Positions 9,564-20,069 of a stretch of 64,000 nucleotides of DNA are shown one piece after another (position 1 is the stretch's first letter; each line of letters opens with the position of its first letter). Source of the DNA: Luteimonas kalidii (GTDB taxonomy: Bacteria; Pseudomonadota; Gammaproteobacteria; Xanthomonadales; Xanthomonadaceae). Both the position numbers and the translations under genes were made by a program. The notes under the pieces were generated by a model. It saw nothing but the letters and a program-made list of their open reading frames with translations. It did not search any database and was not told the origin of the DNA. The stretch covers positions 78,281 to 142,280 of the forward strand of contig NZ_JARXRO010000016.1 of the NCBI RefSeq assembly GCF_029887935.1. The letters run 5' to 3'.

Positions 9564-11867
9564 TCAGTCCGGTCCCTGCGCCAGGCCGCGCGGCAGTGCG
9601 CTCCATCCGATGTCGATGTTCTGCGCCATCGGCAGGCCGAGATACAGCCAGCGGCCGGCGGCATCGACGCTCGGCGAGCCCGCGATCGCCAGACCGTCGC
9701 GCGCGAGGCATCGCGCCTCCGCGGGCGCGTCGAGCAACGGTTGCCACGTCGTCGCGCACCCGCCGGCCGGACCGCTGTAGTAGACCCGGCCACCGGACAC
9801 GCCCCAGTGGCGGTAATGTTGCGGCGCCGGCGCCGCGTCCGAGACCAGCGCCACGTCCGCGAGCATGGGCCCGGCGCGCCACAGTCCGACCCGGGACGGA
9901 CGCGTGAAGTAGACCTGCCCACCGACCGGGTCGTAGCGCGCCACGGCGACATCATCCACCGAGGCCAGCTCGCGCCAGCCCTCGCGCGCATACAGCACCA
10001 GCCGGATCCGCCCCTGGCCACCGTCCACGCCCACCAGCAGCTGCCCCGGCTGCGCGCCATAGGCGGCGAACACCGGACTGGCGCCGGGGATCTCCAGCGC
10101 CCGGACCCGCCCGCTGGCGGCCTCGACCTCGAAGACGCGATCGCCTGCACCGGTCTTGCCGAGCACCAGCAACGTGCGCCCCTCCAGCGACCAGGCCGGC
10201 GGATGCCGCGGCACGGGGCGCAGGCCGTCGACCGCGCGCAACGCCGCCGGCCGGTCGACGTCGCCGAGCCACAGCTGGACCGACAGCGTGCGGTCGGACA
10301 CGAAGGCCAGCGTCCGCCCGTCGGGCGAGATCGCAGGCAGCATGTCCACGCCGCTGGAGGCGAACACCGGTTCGGGCACCGTGTCCTCGCCGGTGCCGTC
10401 GAGGCGTACTCGGAACACCCCGCTGCGCGACTGGTCGATCTCGAACACCATCTGCCAAGCGCGCGCGGCCAGGTCGGGATGCACCGCGTTGCCGGTCGGC
10501 AGCGCCGGCAGCGGGTGGATGCTGCCGTCCGCGAGCCGGTACACGTACAGGCTGGCCTCGCTGGTGACGTGGCTGAAAACGAGTCCACTGCCGTCGGGCA
10601 GCCAGTCCCAGCCACGGATGTCGCCGCGCAGCGTGGTCAGCCGGCGTGGCGCGCCGCCCGTGGCCGGCATCAGCCACAGGTCGGCGAGCGAGATGTTGCG
10701 CCGGAACGCGAGCCAGCGACCGTCCGGAGAATGCCGTGGCACCAGGTCCACGTCGCCGTCGGCGATCCCGTAGTCCATCGCCTGCCAGCGACCGGTGCCC
10801 AGGTCCAGCCGCTGCAGCGGCGCGCTCGATTCGCCGTCGGCGCGCATCCCGCCCATCACCAGCGCGGTGCCGTCCGGGGTCCAGTCGTACAGCGAGTACG
10901 CGCCGCGCAGGCACGGCGCCGCCTGCACCGCCTGGCCGCCGCTCGCGGGGACCAGCATGATCGCGCAGTCGCGCGAGGACACGCGCACGAAGGCGATGCG
11001 CCCGCCATCGGGCGACCACGCCGGCATGACGTCGGAATGTCCCGATGCCGGCGGCACGAGCACGCGGGTCGCGACCGCGCCCACTTCCTGCAGCATCAGG
11101 ATTCCGCCCTCGCCCTCCTCGCCGCCCTGGGTGAACGCGACCCGGGTGCCGTCGGGCGACAACGCCGGCATCCGTTCCTGGCCGGGCGTGGAGGTGATGG
11201 CACGGTACGAGACCTGCGCCATGCCGCCCGCAGGCGCCTCCGCGACCGCAGCGGGCATGGGGCCCGCCACCGGTCGGCGCGCGAGCAGGAACGGCAGCGC
11301 GGCCAGCAGCGCGAACGCCAGTCCCAGCAACAGCCAGGGAACCGGGGACGATGACCGCGCCGGTCGCGAGGCGGAGGCGGGACCCGCAAGGGCGTCCGCG
11401 GGTACCGGGGGTGGCGACGACGCCGCGTGATCGCCGTCCGCGGGCGCGGATCCAGACCCGGATGGCGCCAGCGATGTAGATGGTGGCGGTGGGGATGACG
11501 GGGCCACCGGTGCCGACGCGTCGACCGGACTGTCGTGTCGCCATTCGACGTCCGGCAGCAGCCGGTAGCCGGCCTTGGCGATGGTTTCGATGTAGCGCGG
11601 CGCGTCGCGGTCGTCACCGAAGGCCTTGCGCAGTTGCGCGACCGCCTGTGTCACCACGTCGTCGGTCGGCATGGTGTCGGGCCAGACGCGTTCGAGCAGG
11701 GCCTCGCGTGACACCACGGTGCCGCGCCGCTCGGCGAGCGCCAGCAGCACCTGCATCGCCTTGATCGTGATGCGCAGCGACCCGCCGTCCGCCCGCGCGA
11801 CCATGCGGCGGGTGGTGTCGACCTCGCATTCGAGCACGCGAAGCCAGGGGGCGGGCGCGGCGATCAC
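9564..11867 (-). CDS. CadC-like transmembrane regulator with TolB/WD40-type repeats
   Basis: As written from GTG 11867 the protein has 767 residues. A winged-helix DNA-binding domain of the OmpR/CadC type spans about 10-104 (KAMQVLLALAERRGTVVSRE, AVAQLRKAFGDD, ETIAKAGYRLLP). A Pro/Ser/Ala-rich linker follows, then one membrane helix at about 176-196 and a periplasmic region with repeated TolB/PD40 motifs (LSPDGTRVAFTQ, WSPDGGRIAFV, HSPDGRWLAF, ISPDGRTLAFVSD). It probably senses an envelope signal and acts on DNA from the membrane. The start is uncertain: the frame stays open to 12011, and a better initiation site (GGAAGA eight bases before ATG 11932) opens MQDDSPFPP...LRPG in the adjacent frame, which stops just inside this gene. 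That suggests a one-base frameshift. Confidence 0.8.
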   Translation of the reverse strand: MIAAPAPWLRVLECEVDTTRRMVARADGGSLRITIKAMQVLLALAERRGTVVSREALLERVWPDTMPTDDVVTQAVAQLRKAFGDDRDAPRYIETIAKAGYRLLPDVEWRHDSPVDASAPVAPSSPPPPSTSLAPSGSGSAPADGDHAASSPPPVPADALAGPASASRPARSSSPVPWLLLGLAFALLAALPFLLARRPVAGPMPAAVAEAPAGGMAQVSYRAITSTPGQERMPALSPDGTRVAFTQGGEEGEGGILMLQEVGAVATRVLVPPASGHSDVMPAWSPDGGRIAFVRVSSRDCAIMLVPASGGQAVQAAPCLRGAYSLYDWTPDGTALVMGGMRADGESSAPLQRLDLGTGRWQAMDYGIADGDVDLVPRHSPDGRWLAFRRNISLADLWLMPATGGAPRRLTTLRGDIRGWDWLPDGSGLVFSHVTSEASLYVYRLADGSIHPLPALPTGNAVHPDLAARAWQMVFEIDQSRSGVFRVRLDGTGEDTVPEPVFASSGVDMLPAISPDGRTLAFVSDRTLSVQLWLGDVDRPAALRAVDGLRPVPRHPPAWSLEGRTLLVLGKTGAGDRVFEVEAASGRVRALEIPGASPVFAAYGAQPGQLLVGVDGGQGRIRLVLYAREGWRELASVDDVAVARYDPVGGQVYFTRPSRVGLWRAGPMLADVALVSDAAPAPQHYRHWGVSGGRVYYSGPAGGCATTWQPLLDAPAEARCLARDGLAIAGSPSVDAAGRWLYLGLPMAQNIDIGWSALPRGLAQGPD

Positions 11868-12297
11868 GCGCCCGGCCGCAGACGGTCGAACTGGAGAGTC
11901 CGCATGGGCGGGAAAGGGGAGTCGTCCTGCATGCCGCTGTTCTTCCGGATCCGGGTCGGCAGCGCCAGCCCAGTGCCCGCGCAGCCTCGCACCCGCATCG
12001 ATGCCGCGCATGTGTCATTGGTCGGGGACACGAGTCCCGCGGACCTGCGATGCGCGCGAAGGAAGAACGGTTGCATCCGGAACGGCACACCAGGCGGATG
12101 CGCATCCTGGACTGTCGCACCCCGACCCGGACGTTACCGACGCTGACGCGCACCGGCATGCGCACGGCTGCATGGACCTTGCCGCGTCTGGCGCGAGCGT
12201 CTGACGCACGTCACGGTCACTTCAGGCAGATTCGTCGCGCATCGGCGATGCGTAGCCTGCCTTCGTGGTCCAGACCCCACGACACGAGGACATCGCC

Positions 12298-12678
12298 ATG
12301 AACACCATCACCGCCACACTCGCCGCCACCGTCGCTGCATTGCTGCTGTCCGCGCCCCCGACGTCGGCGCAGGCCAAGGAAGCGGATCCCATCACCAGCT
12401 GCGTGACCCTCTCCCCGCAACACCAGGGCACGCGCGTGTCCGGCAACCAGCAGATGTTGCTCAAGGACGGCGACGCGCACTACCGAGTCGGTTTCCGCAG
12501 CCACTGCGACGCCATCGCGCGCAGCTCGGCGATCCGCATCGAGACCGCCGGGCAGGACAATCAGCTGTGTCCCGAGGGCAGTTCGGTGCGCGCCCGCAAC
12601 GCCAGTTGCGCGGTGCACTCGGTGGAGACGATCGACGCGGAGGAATACACGCGCCAGGCGCGCCGCAACCGACGCTGA
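12298..12678 (+). CDS. Small exported protein, DUF6491-like
   Basis: The 126-residue protein has a signal peptide (about 1-25, ending near TSAQA) and a short mature domain with four cysteines (SCVTL, SHCDA, QLCPEG, ASCAV) that could form two disulfides. The Cys pattern and the segment around DAHYRVGFRSHCDAIARSSAIRIETAGQDNQLC resemble the small DUF6491 family common in this lineage; that assignment is from memory and tentative. Function unknown. The ATG has GAGGA seven bases upstream (12286-12290). It is divergent from the CadC-like regulator, which may be its controller by position. The stretch 11933-12285 between them shows nothing else. Confidence 0.65.
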   Translation: MNTITATLAATVAALLLSAPPTSAQAKEADPITSCVTLSPQHQGTRVSGNQQMLLKDGDAHYRVGFRSHCDAIARSSAIRIETAGQDNQLCPEGSSVRARNASCAVHSVETIDAEEYTRQARRNRR

Positions 12679-12737
12679 TCAGCGCGACGTCGCCGGCCCG
12701 AAGCACGCGCCGAGGGCCGGGACGGACGGCGCCGTGA

Positions 12738-13331
12738 TTACTGCGGCGGAGGCACCGAGCCGGCGCGGTACGGGAACTGCGCGAAGATATCCGCCATCGT
12801 TTCGTTGATGCGCGCGTCGCGCTTTGCAGGATCCTTCTCCCGCGACACGCGGCCGACGGCGATCCCCTCCCACACCAGGCGGTTGCGCTCGACGTCCACC
12901 AGGTCGACGTTGAGCGTGCCCTCGGTGTAGCGATACACGTCGGTGCGGTCGCGCCAGTAAGGCACCACGTAATAGCCGCGGGCGCGGTAGCTGTAGTAGT
13001 ACGCGTAGTCGACGCTCGGCATCGAAGTGACATCGGTGCGCTGTTGGGTGTAGGCGTTGATGTTCAGCCACAGGTCGGGACGTTCGGTGGTGAACACGTA
13101 GCCCCTCGACTCCATCTGCGCACGGGCGGCGGCCTTCATGCGCTCGCTGGCGGCGGAACTGTAGCCTTCCTTCTCGATCGCCAGCGGCGAATAGAAGCCG
13201 AAGGTGCGGTAGCTGGCGAAGTTGGCCTCGGGGTCGGCTTCGGTGGTGATGCGTGGACCGGTGGCACAGCCCGCAAGCAGGGCGATGGCCGCCAGCCCGA
13301 GGACCCATGCGGCGACGCGGAACGTTCTCAT
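12738..13331 (-). CDS. DUF4136 lipoprotein
   Basis: The 197-residue protein has a lipoprotein signal with lipobox LLAGC (lipidated Cys22), followed by a DUF4136 domain. The recognisable parts are the DPEANFASYRTFGFYSP opening, a Tyr-rich centre (YAYYYSYRARGYYVVPYWRD) and a conserved strand TLNVDLVDVERNRLVWEGIAVG. It is probably anchored in the periplasm or outer membrane; function is unknown across the family. The gene stands alone, convergent with the small exported protein. The upstream side (13332-13712) holds a candidate small RNA on the opposite strand. Confidence 0.85.
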   Translation of the reverse strand: MRTFRVAAWVLGLAAIALLAGCATGPRITTEADPEANFASYRTFGFYSPLAIEKEGYSSAASERMKAAARAQMESRGYVFTTERPDLWLNINAYTQQRTDVTSMPSVDYAYYYSYRARGYYVVPYWRDRTDVYRYTEGTLNVDLVDVERNRLVWEGIAVGRVSREKDPAKRDARINETMADIFAQFPYRAGSVPPPQ

Positions 13332-13484
13332 GGCGACTTCTCCTGACGGATGCGCGGAACGCTAGCACGCGCCCCGCTACGCGGGGTGAATGCAGCCGCC
13401 GCCCTGGCACCGGCCCTGAACGACCGGCGCGCGGAATTCAGCGTTCCCCGCCGCGGCCGGGGCAGCTGGTGTGCGGTACCGCCA

Positions 13485-13600
13485 TGCAATGCACACGGTC
13501 TTCAACCCGTGTGCGCCACAGTGTGCAACACAGACCCACCCCATCGCATCGGCTCTCTCTCCGATCCGAACCCTGGCGCCGCTTGCGGCGCCATTTTTTT
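13485..13600 (+). ncRNA. Candidate small RNA ending in an intrinsic terminator
   Basis: No gene on the plus strand precedes the strong terminator at 13575-13600, so a short independent transcript is inferred. The region folds into an 8-bp hairpin GCACACGG/CCGTGTGC (13491-13514, loop TCTTCAAC), a C-rich unpaired segment (ACCCACCCC, about 13535-13542), a short hairpin ATCGG/CCGAT (13548-13565) and the terminator stem. C-rich loops of this kind pair with G-rich ribosome binding sites in known sRNAs such as Xanthomonas sX13, but no homology to sX13 is claimed. The 5' end and promoter are not defined. Confidence 0.45.
13575..13600 (+). terminator. Strong intrinsic terminator, plus strand
   Basis: GGCGCCGC, TT, GCGGCGCC forms a perfect 8-bp stem, followed by A and seven T (13594-13600). 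This is the clearest Rho-independent signal in the window on the plus strand, yet no plus-strand gene lies upstream. Confidence 0.85.
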
Positions 13601-13630
13601 CATGCCGATGGCACCCGCCATCGGCATGAA
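13599..13630. repeat. 14-bp perfect inverted repeat
   Basis: TTCATGCCGATGGC, ACCC, GCCATCGGCATGAA: two exact 14-base arms with a four-base loop, sharing the last Ts of the preceding terminator. It lies 83 bases beyond the thiC stop. On the minus strand it is followed by A, so it is not a classical thiC terminator, though it may protect the thiC mRNA end. Confidence 0.6.
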
Positions 13631-13712
13631 GTCTGCGTCGTCCATTGGAGTCGCCACTGGTCGCGCATCGTCCCAGCCGGGCCGACGGCCGCGAGCACGG
13701 GCTACGTCCGGG

Positions 13713-15794
<2,082 letters not shown>

Positions 15795-16155
15795 GACACC
15801 TATTAGAACGCGCCAGGGAGTCTGGCGCCAGTCGCGCGCATCCGACGCATAAGGTGCGCAGCCCGGGGCGGGCCGTGGGGCGGCGCATCATGCCTTTCAA
15901 TTGCGACGGAGGACTCGCTTCGCGAGCTTGGGGTCGACGCCCGATCCTAGTGATGGATCGATGCATCGAATCCCGCATGCGGTCGGTCGGGATGCCGCCC
16001 GAGGTGGGAATCGAAAGCACCTGGGCCTTGCTCCCGCGTTACGCGGGGGCGTGGTCCCACGCATGGCATGCGACAGATCCGGGGTGCACATTGTTGACCC
16101 AAGGCGACCGATGACGAGGCTGCGATGGTTTTGTCGACCTCCTGCTCCGCGGAGT

Positions 16156-16185
16156 CCCGGGTGCGCTTCGCTTACCCGGGCTACG
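16156..16185. repeat. Dispersed intergenic repeat, palindromic
   Basis: CCCGGGT (16156-16162) and ACCCGGG (16174-16180) flank GCGCTTCGCTT and are followed by CTACG. This sequence type recurs between genes in many proteobacterial genomes, including Xanthomonadaceae. Only one copy is present here. The surrounding 15806-16232 stretch has small hairpins but no gene I can support. Confidence 0.5.
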
Positions 16186-16232
16186 CTGCAGGGGCCCGTC
16201 GCGATGGTTCCCGATGCAAGCAAAACCGTGTC

Positions 16233-16262
16233 TTGACGCGCCGCATCATCGTCCGGTATTCA
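16233..16262 (+). promoter_or_regulatory. Candidate promoter of thr operon
   Basis: TTGACG (16233-16238), 18-base spacer, TATTCA (16257-16262). The predicted start falls at about 16269-16271, on the leader-peptide ATG, which would make the leader transcript leaderless. The -10 is weak. Confidence 0.35.
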
Positions 16263-16270
16263 TGGCGGCC

Positions 16271-16396
16271 ATGTCGCACGCCCGCCCCTTCGTCGCCCCT
16301 CGCATCGCCGCGCCCCGCGCACGGACGGTTGCGATTGCGACGATTACCACCACCGGCACCATTCGGGCCGGGGTGCGGACGCGCGTGCAGGACTGA
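16271..16396 (+). CDS. thrL: thr operon leader peptide (attenuator peptide)
   Basis: This 41-residue open frame ends 85 bases before thrA and encodes the Thr/Ile-rich stretch TVAIATITTTGTI (residues 19-31): six Thr and three Ile codons within 13. Such a run is the signature of threonine-operon attenuation, where shortage of charged Thr- or Ile-tRNA stalls the ribosome. An in-frame ATG at 16262 is an alternative start; none has a Shine-Dalgarno. The peptide is longer than the 21-residue E. coli ThrL. It precedes two mutually exclusive hairpins. Confidence 0.7.
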   Translation: MSHARPFVAPRIAAPRARTVAIATITTTGTIRAGVRTRVQD

Positions 16397-16430
16397 TCGA
16401 ACACGCCGCTCCGCACCCGACCGGGTGCGG
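16370..16430 (+). promoter_or_regulatory. Threonine attenuator: competing antiterminator and terminator stems
   Basis: CCGCACCC (16411-16418) can pair either with GGGTGCGG upstream (16371-16378) or with an identical GGGTGCGG downstream (16423-16430). The upstream partner begins seven bases after the Thr/Ile codon cluster. A stalled ribosome would leave it free to form the antiterminator, while a ribosome reaching the stop codon at 16394 would cover it and allow the downstream hairpin. No T-tract follows the second stem. Confidence 0.65.
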
Positions 16431-16481
16431 GCCGCACGGCCTCCCACCTCGTCGGACGCGGAGCCCCAAACGGAGCTTCCC

Positions 16482-19040
16482 ATGTCGTCCGCGCCTTCCC
16501 AGACACTCGCCGAGGCCACCGCGTCTCCCGCCTCCGCCGTGCTCGAGGCACTGCGTCCGGCGGCCCTGACCCGCGTGCACAAGTTCGGCGGCAGCAGCGT
16601 GGCCGACGCCTCCCGCATCTTGGCGCTGGCCCCGCTGGTGGACGACGGCGCCGACGTGCGCGCAGTGGTGGTCTCGGCGATGGCCGGCACCACCAATGCG
16701 CTGGTGGCGATGGCCGAGCAGGCCACCTCGGGGCAGGACTGGAGCACCGACTGGTCGACGCTGCGCGAACGGCATCTCGCGACCGCCGACGCGCTGGACC
16801 CGGACGGGCGCCACGGCCTGCGCGACGCGGTGGCGCGCGATTTCGACGGGCTGCGCGACGACCTGCTCGCGCTCGCGGCCGCCCACGGCGATCTCGCGCC
16901 GCTGGTGGCGCAGGTGCACGGGCTGGGCGAACTGGTGTCCTCGCGCATGGTGCAGGCTGCGCTCGGCGGCGAGGCCGCGGGCTGGCAGCGGCTGGACGCG
17001 CGCGACGTGCTGGTGGTGCACCCGGGCGAGATGGGCGTGGGCGTCGACTGGGAGGCCTCGCGCGAGCGCTTCGCCGACTGGCGCGCTCGCCGGCGGCCGG
17101 CGCGGGTCGTGGTCACCGGCTTCGTCGCGCGCAACGCCGCCGGCCAGAGCACCACGCTCGGGCGCAACGGCAGCGACTACTCCGCGGCGATCTTCGCCAA
17201 CCTGCTGGATGCCGACGAGCTGCTGATCTGGACCGACGTGGACGGCGTGCTCTCGGCCGACCCGCGGCTGGTGCCCGATGCCATGGTGCTGCCGACGATG
17301 TCCTACGCCGAGGCCTGCGAGCTGGCGTACTTCGGCGCCAAGGTGCTGCATCCGCAGACGATGGCGCCGGTGCAGTCGCGCGCGATCCCGCTGTGCATCC
17401 GCAACACGCTCAACCCGGCCGCGCCCGGCACCTGGATCCTGGCCGAGAACCCGCACGGCGACGCCGAACTCTCGCCGGTCAAGGGCCTGACCATCGTCCG
17501 CGACATGGCCGTGCTGGAACTGGCCGGCAACGGCATGGTCGGCGTGCCCGGCGCGGCCGAGCGCCTGTTCGCGGCGCTGCACCGCGCGGGCGTCTCGGTG
17601 GTGATGATCTCGCAGGGTTCGTCGGAACACTCGATCTGCTGCGTGGTGCGCGCCGGCCAGGTCGATCGCGCGCGCGCGGCGGTGGAGTCCGCGTTCGCGG
17701 AAGCCATTGCCGACACCCAGACCCAGGGCGTCGCGGTGACCCGCGACATCTCCATCCTGGCCGCGGTCGGCGACGGCATGGTCGGCATTCCCGGCGTGGC
17801 CGCACGGCTGTTCGCGGCGCTGGCGCAGGCACGGGTGAACATCCGCGCGATCGCCCAGGGCGCGAGCGAACGCAACATCTCGGTGGCGATCGCCGACGCC
17901 GACGCCACCCGCGCGCTGCGTGCGGCGCATTCGGCGTTCTGGCTGTCGCCGCAGACCGTGTCGATCGGCCTGATCGGCCCCGGCCAGGTCGGCCGCGAGC
18001 TGCTCTCGCAGATGGCCGCGGTGTTGCCCCGGCTGCGGGCCAGTTCCCAGGTCGACCTGCGCCTGCGCGGCATCGCCAACAGCGGCTACATGGCGCTGGA
18101 CCACTTCGCGATCCATCCCGACGAGGCCACCACGCGCCTGGCCGACATGAGCACGCCCGCGTTCGACGCCGACGCCTTCGCCGCCCACATCCGCGCCGAA
18201 CACCTGCCGCATGCGCTGATCGTGGACTGCAGCGGCAGCGAGGCGGTGGCGCGCCGCTATCCCGAATGGCTGGCAGCCGGCATCCACGTGGTGACGCCGA
18301 GCAAGCACGCCGGCAGCGGCGAATGGGAGCGCTACGTGGCCATCCGCGAGGCGCAGCGCGGCGGCGCGCGCTTCATGTACGAGGCCACTGTGGGCGCGGG
18401 CCTGCCGGTCATCAGTACCCTGCGCAACCTGCTCGATACCGGCGACGAGATCGAGGCCATCGACGGCATGCTCTCGGGCACCCTGGCCTGGCTGTTCAAC
18501 AGCTTCGACGGCAGCCGCCCGTTCTCGGCGCTGGTACGCCAGGCGCGTGATCTGGGCTACACCGAACCGGACCCGCGCGACGACCTGTCCGGGCTGGACG
18601 TGGCGCGCAAGCTGGTGATCCTGGCGCGCGAGGCCGGACGCGAGCTGTCGCTCGACGACGTGGACGTGGAGAACCTGGTCCCCGAACACCTGCGCGAGGT
18701 CCCGCGCGATGAATTCCTCGGACGTCTAGAGGAACTCGACGCGCCGATGCAGGCGCGGCTCGCCGCCGCCCAGGCCGACGGCCTGGCGCTGCGCCACATC
18801 GCCCACCTCTCGCGCGAGCACGGTGCGCGCGTGGGCGTGGTCGCGCTGCCGCCGGAACACGCCTGCCGCCACACCCGGCTGACCGACAACCTGGTGCAGT
18901 TCACCACCGCGCGCTACGCGAGCAATCCGCTGGTGGTGCAGGGGCCGGGCGCCGGCCCGCAGGTGACCGCGGCCGGCGTGTTCGGCGACATCCTCGCGAT
19001 CGCGCATTCGCTCAGCAACGGGATCGGCCTGCACGCATGA
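16482..19040 (+). CDS. thrA: Bifunctional aspartokinase I/homoserine dehydrogenase I
   Basis: The 852-residue fused enzyme catalyses the first step (aspartate to aspartyl phosphate) and the third step (aspartate semialdehyde to homoserine) of threonine synthesis. The kinase starts with [10 protein letters not shown] (about 34-43). Two ACT regulatory units lie near 330-480 ([22 protein letters not shown] and [20 protein letters not shown]). The dehydrogenase has the NAD(P) motif [12 protein letters not shown] near 495 and the catalytic region [10 protein letters not shown]. The length is about 30 residues above E. coli ThrA, mostly at the N-terminus. GGAG lies six bases before ATG 16482. The stop overlaps thrB by four bases (ATGA). 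The fused form and ACT pair imply feedback inhibition by threonine. Confidence 0.95.
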   Translation: MSSAPSQTLAEATASPASAVLEALRPAALTRVHKFGGSSVADASRILALAPLVDDGADVRAVVVSAMAGTTNALVAMAEQATSGQDWSTDWSTLRERHLATADALDPDGRHGLRDAVARDFDGLRDDLLALAAAHGDLAPLVAQVHGLGELVSSRMVQAALGGEAAGWQRLDARDVLVVHPGEMGVGVDWEASRERFADWRARRRPARVVVTGFVARNAAGQSTTLGRNGSDYSAAIFANLLDADELLIWTDVDGVLSADPRLVPDAMVLPTMSYAEACELAYFGAKVLHPQTMAPVQSRAIPLCIRNTLNPAAPGTWILAENPHGDAELSPVKGLTIVRDMAVLELAGNGMVGVPGAAERLFAALHRAGVSVVMISQGSSEHSICCVVRAGQVDRARAAVESAFAEAIADTQTQGVAVTRDISILAAVGDGMVGIPGVAARLFAALAQARVNIRAIAQGASERNISVAIADADATRALRAAHSAFWLSPQTVSIGLIGPGQVGRELLSQMAAVLPRLRASSQVDLRLRGIANSGYMALDHFAIHPDEATTRLADMSTPAFDADAFAAHIRAEHLPHALIVDCSGSEAVARRYPEWLAAGIHVVTPSKHAGSGEWERYVAIREAQRGGARFMYEATVGAGLPVISTLRNLLDTGDEIEAIDGMLSGTLAWLFNSFDGSRPFSALVRQARDLGYTEPDPRDDLSGLDVARKLVILAREAGRELSLDDVDVENLVPEHLREVPRDEFLGRLEELDAPMQARLAAAQADGLALRHIAHLSREHGARVGVVALPPEHACRHTRLTDNLVQFTTARYASNPLVVQGPGAGPQVTAAGVFGDILAIAHSLSNGIGLHA

Positions 19041-19978
19041 GCCGCTCCGCGACCGCCTTCGCCCCCGCGAGCGTGGGCAACATCGGGGTCGGGTTCGACC
19101 TGCTCGGGCACGCGGTCGAAGGGCCGCGCGACGTCGCCACCGTGCGTCGGATCGAGGCGCCGACCGTTCGCATCGATGCGATCACGGGCGACATCGCCGG
19201 GATCGATGCGCTGCCGCTCGAGGCCGCCCGCAATACCGCCGGCGGCGCGCTGATCGCGCTGCGCGAGGCGATGGGCGTACCGTTCGGGTTCGCGCTGGAG
19301 CTGCGCAAGGGCATTCCGCTGGGCTCGGGGCTCGGCGGGTCGGCGGCCTCCTGCGTGGCCGCGCTGGTGGCGGCTAACGCGCTGCTCGATGCGCCGCTGC
19401 CGCGCGAGGCGCTGTACCCGTTCGCGCTGGCCGGCGAGGCGATCGCCAGCGGCAGCCGCCACGGCGACAACGTCGCGCCGATGCTGCTCGGCGGCGTGGC
19501 GCTGGCGACGGCGACGCGCGCGCTGCGGATCGAGGTGCCGGCCTGGCTGCACGCGGTGGTGGTGCATCCGGACCAGGTGCTCGAGACCCGGCGTTCGCGC
19601 GCGGTGCTGGCCGAGCCCTACCCGCTGGCGGCGGTGGTCGAGCAGACCGCGCATCTGGCGCAGTTCCTGCTCGGGCTGCAGCGCGGCGATCCCGGCCTGA
19701 TCCGCGATGGCCTGCACGATGTGCTGGTCGAGCCGCGGCGTGCGCCGCTGATTCCCGGCTTCGCGCAGGTCAAGTCGGCCGCGCTGGCGCACGGGGCGCT
19801 GGGCGCGAGCATCTCCGGCGGCGGGCCGAGCGTGTTCGCCTGGTTCGATTCCCGCGCCGCTGCGGAGGCCGCGGCACCGGCGATGCGCGGCGCCTTCGTC
19901 GACGCGGGCATCGCGGCGCGTGCCTACGTGACGCCGGTGGACGCAGCGCGCGCCGAGGTGATCGACCAGACGTCGTAG
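19037..19978 (+). CDS. thrB: Homoserine kinase
   Basis: This 313-residue GHMP-family kinase phosphorylates homoserine with ATP. The N-terminal [16 protein letters not shown], the phosphate-binding loop [16 protein letters not shown] (near residue 95-110) and the C-terminal [15 protein letters not shown] are the three GHMP motifs. Length matches the bacterial ThrB family. Its ATG overlaps the thrA stop (ATGA), showing translational coupling. thrC follows after 91 bases on the same strand, so thrABC is one operon. Confidence 0.95.
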   Translation: MSRSATAFAPASVGNIGVGFDLLGHAVEGPRDVATVRRIEAPTVRIDAITGDIAGIDALPLEAARNTAGGALIALREAMGVPFGFALELRKGIPLGSGLGGSAASCVAALVAANALLDAPLPREALYPFALAGEAIASGSRHGDNVAPMLLGGVALATATRALRIEVPAWLHAVVVHPDQVLETRRSRAVLAEPYPLAAVVEQTAHLAQFLLGLQRGDPGLIRDGLHDVLVEPRRAPLIPGFAQVKSAALAHGALGASISGGGPSVFAWFDSRAAAEAAAPAMRGAFVDAGIAARAYVTPVDAARAEVIDQTS

Positions 19979-20069
19979 GCCGCCGCCTCGCGCCTGCCGC
20001 CGGGCCGCGGGCACCATCTCCGTCCGCACGCAGGTGCGACCCGATCCAGCTTCCGTTTCCGAGACAGCG

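Noticed and set aside
13491..13514. Stem-loop resembling a tRNA anticodon arm (loop TCTTCAAC)
   Set aside because: No acceptor stem, T-arm or CCA end can be placed around it, so it is not a tRNA gene.
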